A stretch of 64,000 bases of DNA from Ypsolopha sequella (taxonomy: Eukaryota > Arthropoda > Insecta > Lepidoptera > Ypsolophidae). This document shows, piece by piece, positions 57,822 to 64,000 of the stretch. The stretch lies in assembly GCA_934047225.1 (NCBI GenBank), contig OW203983.1, forward strand, positions 37,320,310 to 37,384,309, in the 5' to 3' direction. Numbering within the stretch: the first letter of the stretch is position 1; the number at the start of each line of letters is the position of its first letter. The notes under the pieces were generated by a model. That model worked only from the letters and a program-made list of their open reading frames with translations. It was not told the DNA's origin and did not search any database. A program made the translations under genes and the position numbers.

Positions 57822-58916
57822 CTACTTAGGTGCCTCGGGTCTTATGGTTTTCAATTGCTCAAGGCTATGTATGCGAATACGATCTGATGTTTCTGTGTAT
57901 CTCATGAAGACCTTACCACCGCGAGTCCACACGAACCTGTATCCGTATTCTTTGGAGTGCTTCCGAGCTGCCGCGTGTAATGCTTTGTTATTAGCAGACA
58001 TATGTTCGCCTATGAATATGGGTTGCGGTTTATCTACTCCGAAACCAAGGTGGTGCGTGTTAAGTTTGTCTTCATTTTTTTTCTGGTTTCTGTTGAATTT
58101 TATGGCGGCGGCTAACACTGTGTCTCGTTGACGTGGACTACCCAGGCGAACAAGAATAGAGCGTGGACGAGGATTCTCAGGGTTCATCTTGGAGATTCGA
58201 GTACAGTGAAGAATATCTACTTCCTTGATCGGACAGCTCAAAGCGTTGCCCAGCTGCTCAACCATAGTAATAAGATTTTCGGATTTCTTCTCTGGCACGC
58301 ATTGGATTTCCAAATTGCAAGATCTGCTGTGCTGCTCCAGTTGGTTCAAGCGTTGGCCTAGGTCTTGGACGTTATTTTGTAGGATCTCGTTAGATTTCTG
58401 CAGTTTGGAAATCGTTTCGTCCTTGACAGCCATCATCTTTCTAAAGTCCTCAAATGCTGCATTGTAAAATGAAATGGACTCTTCGAAAATGGACAATTTT
58501 AAATCAATCTGTTTGTGATGATCCTTCAGCATGCTCCGAAATGAGGCTTTCATGGCGCTATTAGCGCTCATTATTTCATCCTGTATGATACTACGGAGAT
58601 TATCCCCCGTAACTTGAATGTTGCTATCATTAATTTTCAACTTGCGTAGCTTGCTGCGCTGGGTAACGTTGCATGTTGCTTGTTGTTCCGAATCGGACTC
58701 TGACTGATCTGGCGCATCGCTTGATAGTGGTTTGCAGTCATTCCTTTGACACTTCCAAGAAGTTTTATGTTGGGGAGTCATTAAGTAGAACCTTTTCGAG
58801 GAAACATTGGCGCATTGAAGATCGTAGTACAAGTTGCAAATAGAGCAGCGCAGGAACTCCCTATCTTTCGTCACTGTGCGGCAAACCGTACACATTTTAT
58901 TTTTCGGCGGAGACAT
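57822..58916 (-). CDS. LINE ORF1: PHD-like finger, coiled coil, FP-like C-terminal domain
   Basis: This is a 364-residue protein expected to bind the element's RNA in a ribonucleoprotein particle. Residues about 8-60 have a Cys-rich pattern (CTVC, then CSIC, a YDLQC, and a final WKCQRNDC) that fits a PHD-type zinc finger. Residues about 120-200 are Lys/Glu/Gln-rich with heptad spacing and end KLQKSNEILQNN and LGQRLNQLEQH, a likely coiled coil that would trimerise or dimerise. The C-terminal half, with NLEIQCVP, PRSILVRL and YGYRFVWTRGGKVFMR, resembles the baculovirus FP-type domain found in many LINE ORF1 proteins of Lepidoptera. The start Met is followed by SPPKNK. The stop TAG lies 5 bp before a TAA in the ORF2 frame. 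Confidence 0.88.
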   Translation of the reverse strand: MSPPKNKMCTVCRTVTKDREFLRCSICNLYYDLQCANVSSKRFYLMTPQHKTSWKCQRNDCKPLSSDAPDQSESDSEQQATCNVTQRSKLRKLKINDSNIQVTGDNLRSIIQDEIMSANSAMKASFRSMLKDHHKQIDLKLSIFEESISFYNAAFEDFRKMMAVKDETISKLQKSNEILQNNVQDLGQRLNQLEQHSRSCNLEIQCVPEKKSENLITMVEQLGNALSCPIKEVDILHCTRISKMNPENPRPRSILVRLGSPRQRDTVLAAAIKFNRNQKKNEDKLNTHHLGFGVDKPQPIFIGEHMSANNKALHAAARKHSKEYGYRFVWTRGGKVFMRYTETSDRIRIHSLEQLKTIRPEAPK

Positions 58917-59639
58917 AGCGAGAACTTAAATATGTGGCCTAACGTATTCGAGTTAGCGCTGCAGCGATTTATTTGTCAATCCGATATAAGGCAGCCACTG
59001 CTTAAAACATAAATATTGTGCGAGATGCGAACATTAGCTTTGCAACGGAAGAAAGACGCGGGCTGCGGCTAAAAGGTCGGAAGCGCCATGAAGAACGTGT
59101 CGCTTACGCGTTTCGCTGAGCGACTTTGTGCAAACTTTGTTTTGCGGTTTGACGATGCAGTTGCCGATTTTAAAACACTGATTAATGCACTTTAAGCTTG
59201 TAGAAACTGTTTTATGGATAGTACACTAGAAGGTTGGTCGCCAGTACACTAGTTTACACTAAAAAACTGAACAAAACTGTGATTAATTACTAGGATAACT
59301 AATTAAATGTGAGAGTAAACACAAAACATGTGTTGCCATATTGAAGCACACAACAAACATAAGAAAACACATTAAATTAAATATTGTAATGTGTTTTCAT
59401 AATTATATTTATTTAAAATTATAATAAAAGACAATTTAGTCCATATATCGTATTTATTTACAAATATTTTAATATTAACAAATTACATAGATATAAAAAA
59501 AACAATAATGTCATCAAAAAAAACTGTCCCAGTTCAAGAAAACGTAAAATATTAGAGTGTTTATTTTATGTATATTTTGTTTTATTAACAATAAAGAGTT
59601 ATAGACTTTTTAAATGATAATTTAAATTAGTACTTTAAT

Positions 59640-60200
59640 AAGTACGTGCACATCTGCTAAAGAGATAATGAGTGTACAAATCTTCGCCACTGTTCGTGTT
59701 CCCGAAAACGATCCGAATTATAAATTGTAAGAGTAAGTAGCACTCGTATTTGCAAACTCATTACAGAGAAAATAAGAGTTAAATCTTACAGAACACATGC
59801 AAAAAATCGGAACCGGAAGCAATGGACACTTCTCCAATATCGGTATATTTTTTATAGTAACTGATTAATTAGTTTTAGCAAAGCACAACACTTTTTTTTT
59901 ATAAAGTTCCTATTATTACCGAAGATAGCGATATTTAACACTTTTAGTATGAAATCGTGTCAGACGACGTTACGATCCATGCCGTTAAGCTAACTTTGAT
60001 TTCCATAACTTCGTTCTTCTTTGATATATCGAAAAAATAAGCTTTTTATTCGCAATTGATTTCATAAAAATCTCCATGTAGGGGACGGGCTCATTATTGG
60101 TGTCTATTTGGCTGTCTTTAGGCGACCGGAAGTGAACAATATGTCATCGATTGTATAGAAAGCGGAAATACTTGCCAAAAAGTGTCGAAGGTTCCAACGC
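59640..60200. repeat. Dispersed repeat, right half of the 1757-2230 family, interrupted
   Basis: CAAATCTTCGCCACTGTTCG and CCGAAAACGATCCGAAT match about 1980-2030, and GGAAGTGAACAATATGTCAT with GATTGTATAGAAAGCGG matches about 2123-2165. Extra sequence of about 280 bp (about 59840-60115) separates the two blocks and may be an insertion. Confidence 0.6.
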
Positions 60201-60676
60201 GCGTTATTTAAATGGTGGTACATACTTGTAGGTGTTATTACACATATTTATACCACACAGATTTCAGCACATACACTACACACGCACACACACCCTCACA
60301 CAACCTCTCAAACACATAGATACACCATCTCGCCTCTTCTCCTACTAACAAAAGCACAAAAACAATGTAACAAGGGAAGAACGGTCCCTCCTAATACAGG
60401 GTATTGTTAGCTTAAAAGGAGGGTCCAAAGAATTGTAAAAATTACTTGTGTATAAATAAAATTTTTGTATTTTTATAATTTCTAACTAGGTTTAGGCTCC
60501 CAAAAATACGTAAAGTTTTCTATTTCCCAGACGTTTTTACTTTTACTAAGTGAAAACTTGCCTTCGTATACATACACGAGCACGTGCTATTAATTTACCT
60601 ATTCTCTAAAATCTATTAACTTCGTAATTTCATGATGATCACTCCCAAGATTTCTGACCCCTATTCCGTCCCTCAG

Positions 60677-60817
60677 ACCACCCGTAGACGTGGATAAGAT
60701 CACCGTCTCCGAGGCTTCGCCGTCGATGACGTCAGAGCAGCCGCTGGACCTGAGTGCCAAGTCTTCGAGCACTGGAGGTAGCCCCCCGCCCGGTGGGAAA
60801 CATCTGGATAATCACAG
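60677..60817 (+). CDS. E93: E93 exon D, with CtBP-binding PLDLS motif
   Basis: The 3' splice site is CCGTCCCTCAG at 60676, and the 5' splice site is CACAG|GTAACG at 60817/60818. The exon is 141 bp and phase 2 at both ends, so it takes the CG from exon C (giving Arg) and passes AG to the next exon, which is not seen. It encodes PPVDVDKITVSEASPSMTSE, then QPLDLSAKSSS and a Gly/Pro stretch GGSPPPGGKHLDNH. PLDLS (60741-60755) is the classic docking motif for the co-repressor CtBP, and E93 is known to contain one. Downstream of it E93 proteins carry a Pipsqueak-type helix-turn-helix, which should be the next exon. Confidence 0.9.
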
Positions 60818-61026
60818 GTAACGATATAATACCATCTCTGATAATTAATACATACAAAAAATTTATAATCGTTGTTTCAGTCTTGTATTTTCGTGTTTTC
60901 TGTAGTTTTTAGGATTCCGTACTCGAAAGTATGACACGTGTGTCCGTCCGCCTGTTTATCTCTCACAGCCACTTTTAATCCGGGATGAATAAAAGCTGTG
61001 CATTTGAAATGTTGAAAATTATTACT

Positions 61027-61531
61027 AGGGATCGGATAATCGGATCGATATACGAGTATATCTAAAGTTGGAAAAATCGTTGAAAATGTTTTTAGGTGTG
61101 GAGTCGGCTTCTTAAAATATTATTTATTTATTTAAATAACATTGAAAACTTACCCACAAAATAAAACTTGCCTAAAACAAAACACTAACCTAAAACCCTA
61201 ATAAAACCTATACCTAATAAAAATAAATTAAACTAAATGAAAAATCCTATCTACAGATTTCGCCACCGTCCGTCATGTAGAAGCAGCGTTTCCTCTTTGA
61301 ATAGCCAGACTGATTCTTATTTTCCTGAATATTCTTTTCATGATTTTTTTTATTTTATTTGCATTTTCGGTAACATATCTATTAAGTATTATATTATCGT
61401 AACGTTTCAAGGAATTCCTTAATTCCGGGAGTTGACTATCAAAATAATATTATAGGAAGCCGACTCCACACCTACAAACTTGCTCAGTTTTTCCAACTTT
61501 AGGTGTATATCGATCCGAATATCCGATCCCT
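61027..61531. mobile_element. Foldback MITE with AGGGATCGGAT ends
   Basis: AGGGATCGGATAATCGGATC and GTGTGGAGTCGGCTTC on the left are answered by GAAGCCGACTCCACACC and ATCGATCCGAATATCC with GATCCCT on the right; arms are about 95 bp. The centre includes an (ATTT)n tract near 61125 and a LINE-3'-like stretch, so it may itself contain an insertion. Non-coding. Confidence 0.75.
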
Positions 61532-61756
61532 GGTTTTTACGCTTACCCGCTTGTTCTGGGTTATTACCTCTAAATTATACGAGTATTTTCTCCATTTAAA
61601 CATATCCAAAGGTGCATTTGAAAGAGAGATGCTAAAAAAATGTTTTGTTTGTCTTATTTCCCGGTATAATATTTGTACCGCGGATGATTTACAAATACAT
61701 CATATGTACAACATATTTCACCACCTATCTGCTTTTACGTATACAGAGTGTAATCT

Positions 61757-62280
61757 TTAAGTGTGACGGCGATTATTCCCGTAACTATTCCAGATATCAA
61801 AAAAATTTAAACTGATATCGAAAGTACGTTACCTAAGCAGTAAAATGACATCAATAACTTTTTGAAAATCAAACGAGAAGTATCCAAAATTTTGACATTA
61901 AACATTCCCATACATTGTATCGCACAACAAGGACGTCACTTTGAACATCTGCTTTGAATACAAAATTTTGTACTTACTAAGAAATAAATATTATTCAATT
62001 AAAAGATAGTTTTATTACTTTGTTAGGTTAATAATCAGTTTCCTTTAATATCAGTACTAAGCTAAAATAACCACTTAAAATAAGGAAACTAAAACCTTTC
62101 TACTAATCTCATACTAAATGTATGGGAATGTTTAATACTCGTATCAATATTTTGGATACTTCTCGTTTGATTTTCAAAAAGTTATTGATGTCATTTTACT
62201 GATTAGGTAACGTACTTTCATCAGTTAAAAAAAAAATGATATCTGTAATAGTTACGGAATAATCGCGTAGTCACACTTAA
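61757..62280. mobile_element. TTAA-bounded foldback MITE, family 3
   Basis: It starts TTAAGTGTGACGGCGATTAT and ends ATAATCGCGTAGTCACACTTAA. Arms of about 170 bp match with few changes (ATGACATCAATAACTTTTTG is answered by CAAAAAGTTATTGATGTCAT). It is 524 bp including both TTAA, with no coding capacity. Confidence 0.85.
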
Positions 62281-62377
62281 CGATTACATCCTGTATATAT
62301 TCACGAATATTCATCAAACTCGTAACCTCCGAAAATAATCGATAACGAAATCAGATCTAAAAAGACTGTTCTACAAC

Positions 62378-63258
62378 CAGTGTTGCCAACTTATTGGAAT
62401 TTCTACTAAACTGTTGGTTTAAATACCCCTTCTAGCGGAGAAATACTGTTTTCAGTTAGTGAACAACAAAACACACAACCACTAAACCAATACCTATCAT
62501 GTTTTCACTTTTTTAGGTTACATTTGTTGTAGGTTACATTCAAAGAATTTGACTTTTGTAACTTCATAATAGATTATAACGTTGATGTGAAAAGACTTAT
62601 ATTATTAAATTGTAGTTGTATTAGATATATTTATGTTATTTTATTTTATGGCTTTATATTTCAAAAGACACAAATGTCAAATGTTTCCTGATCAAAGCGC
62701 ATGCCCGGGATCAAAGCCTTGGCGTGTTTCGGAAAAAGTATTATTAATAAAAAATTATTCCAATGTAACATATTTCCATAAAATTAAAGAAATATTATTG
62801 CTGTAATAAACTATCCTCCGCCCTGTATTTTTGCTCTATGCTAAATATCAGCGAAATTGTTTCTGGAGTTTCAGAGTGAAAAAGTAACAAACAGAGAGAT
62901 AGACTTTCAGATTTATAATACCTATAGTACGGATTTTTATATAATTATATTTATTATTATAATATGTTTTATAGCACACTGTGCGTAAAATGACCGCTTT
63001 ACGCACGCGTAAAGTCGGTATTTTCCGCACTTGTGCTATAAAAAATTATACGAAACTCGAACGTTTCATCGCTCTCGTATCGTAATATACTATTATTTTC
63101 ATTCCCAAATCTCAATTGGACTTCCAAGTTTACCGGAATCTATATTTTGACCCTCATAGGTAAAAAAATAAAGAAAATATTTTTTTTTAATTAGTTAATT
63201 AGTTACGGGTTGAAGAACAGCTTTTAGTGGGCTTGGGAAATAAAAGTTGGTAACACTG
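62378..63258. mobile_element. hAT-type non-autonomous element, 881 bp, perfect 8-bp target duplication
   Basis: It starts CAGTGTTGCCAACTT and ends AAGTTGGTAACACTG. TCTACAAC occurs directly before (62370-62377) and directly after (63259-63266). Terminal repeats are only about 15 bp, unlike the long-armed foldbacks elsewhere in the window. The interior has no transposase frame; a 60-codon minus-strand frame is not recognisable. Confidence 0.92.
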
Positions 63259-63722
63259 TCTACAACACGTGCGAAAATAAATTCTTGTCAAATTAAGGTC
63301 AGTAGGTTAATGCTTAATCCATTTAGTAAGAGTGTTGTCAAATAAATACGTTAAAAGGGTTTAAAATATTGCTTGTCCATGTTAAAAACTCATTAGGAGA
63401 CAAAGGGACTTTTACTTGATTAAAACGTGGTTAGAAAGGAGAAAAGTTTATTTTACATAGGAAAAACCGAACAAGTGCGCATTTGAACCAAGCCCCGAGA
63501 TGGTTCCGTACCATACGGTATGGAATAGCCATTCATCATCCTTCCTTACTTGTCCCCAGGGTCTGTCTCAAGCAATAGCGTTGTTTAGTTCAATCTAATG
63601 AAAGTTATAAGTATAATTCGTATTTTTGAACCATGCTCGACGTAAGTTTGATTGACTTAGATTTGAACTGTTGATTGATTATTATTAAGTAATTTTATAT
63701 CATACGAGCTTTTCCATGCTTT

Positions 63723-64000
63723 TTAGGGTTCTGTAGTACTTATAAGGTACAAAGGGAACCTTTATGGTGAGACTCCGTTGTCCGTCTGACCGTCCATCCA
63801 TCAGTACATCACAGCCTCTTAGCTCTTAAAATTTGGCACAAAAATAGAATTAATTTACTCACATGACACGGTGTAAAAAATTATTTGAAAAATTTGAAAT
63901 GTTTCCAATACAAAAGAGAGAAAAAAAATTAATAAATCCTAAAAGTCAATGTGGATATCAAATTGTAGATATTAAAGAGCTGATTGTAAAAATATATAGG
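63723..64000 (+). mobile_element. GGGTTCTG-type repeat, subfamily B, cut by the window end
   Basis: It starts TTAGGGTTCTGTAGTAC and contains GGTGAGACTCCGTTGTCCG, ACATCACAGCCTCTTAGC and CCAATACAAAAGAGAG. It aligns along its length with 17727-18000. The end of the element is outside the window. Confidence 0.72.

Larger units (their letters stand above)
54565..59200 (-). mobile_element. Nearly full-length non-LTR retrotransposon (Jockey/CR1 group), minus strand
   Basis: From 5' to 3' on the minus strand the parts are: a 5' UTR that begins somewhere between about 59150 and 59350, ORF1 (58916-57822), a short junction, ORF2 (open from 57814 to 54842), a 3' UTR of about 250 bp, and a short (AAAT)n tail at about 54575-54601. 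Both ORFs are free of stops and frameshifts, so this is the youngest-looking LINE in the window. It lies antisense to E93 in an intron. The exact 5' limit and target duplication could not be fixed. The clade call rests on the domain order. Confidence 0.85.
49940..60676 (+). other. E93: E93 intron, 10.7 kb
   Basis: It is bounded by GTAAGTG and CCCTCAG, and joins exons C and D in phase 2. It holds two MITEs, two old dispersed repeats and an almost complete LINE on the opposite strand. Nothing assignable was seen in 50640-51030, 51185-52130, 52405-53340, 53480-53970, 54080-54560, 59280-59640 and 60205-60670. Confidence 0.8.
60818..64000 (+). other. E93: E93 intron, 3' part not seen
   Basis: It starts GTAACG after exon D and runs to the end of the window without an acceptable exon. 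It holds four repeats in close succession and a fragment of GGGTTCCG-like sequence at 60908-60985. Only short spacers lie between them. Confidence 0.7.

Noticed and set aside
57817..58467. Plus-strand frames opposite LINE ORF1
   Set aside because: They are antisense shadows of ORF1 with no domains.

Overview
The window looks like nuclear DNA of a moth or butterfly. It is AT-rich and has long introns with GT/AG splice borders. It is packed with non-LTR retrotransposon debris, TTAA-bounded and hAT-type MITEs, and a dispersed repeat that runs from a GGGTTCCGTA-like end to an ACTTGGCCGGTTTT-like end, which I recall as typical of Lepidoptera. There is no prokaryotic gene organisation, and I saw no rRNA, CRISPR array or intact tRNA gene.

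The only host gene I can support is on the + strand. Four exons (26558-26958, 48744-48866, 49830-49939, 60677-60817) have consensus splice sites and mutually compatible phases (1/0, 0/0, 0/2, 2/2). They read through as about 258 residues of a protein I recognise as the ecdysone-response transcription factor E93 (Eip93F, mblk-1). Visible landmarks are a conserved RRKWK segment, a CYFC cysteine pair, an LxxLL nuclear-receptor box (LQHLL) and a CtBP-binding PLDLS motif. The 5' exon(s) and the 3' exon(s), including the Pipsqueak-type DNA-binding helix-turn-helix expected of E93, are not seen. All other sequence is the gene's introns or, before 26558, intron or 5' flank.

Region by region: 1-26.5 kb is a patchwork of MITEs, SINE-like tRNA-derived pieces, LINE reverse-transcriptase remnants and nested insertions. 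The clearest nest is at 14.5-15.7 kb, where a small MITE lies in an RTE-like LINE that lies in the GGGTTCCG repeat. The 21.8-kb intron (26959-48743) carries three tandem arrays (36-bp unit at 29.3-30.2 kb, 60-bp unit at 31.8-32.3 kb, 60-bp unit at 37.7-39.4 kb), a 5'-truncated LINE (35.9-37.5 kb) and several foldback elements. The 10.7-kb intron (49940-60676) contains a nearly complete LINE on the minus strand (about 54.57-59.2 kb). Its ORF1 has a PHD-like finger, a coiled coil and a C-terminal domain resembling the baculovirus FP family; its ORF2 has endonuclease and reverse transcriptase. Downstream of the last exon four repeats follow each other closely, including an 881-bp hAT-type element with a perfect 8-bp target duplication.

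I did not find a convincing undescribed enzymatic or defence system. The most informative observations are structural: three hAT-type elements with perfect 8-bp target duplications, a TTAA element caught inside another repeat, higher-order repeat organisation in two minisatellites, and an almost intact LINE whose ORF2 lacks an AUG at its start.
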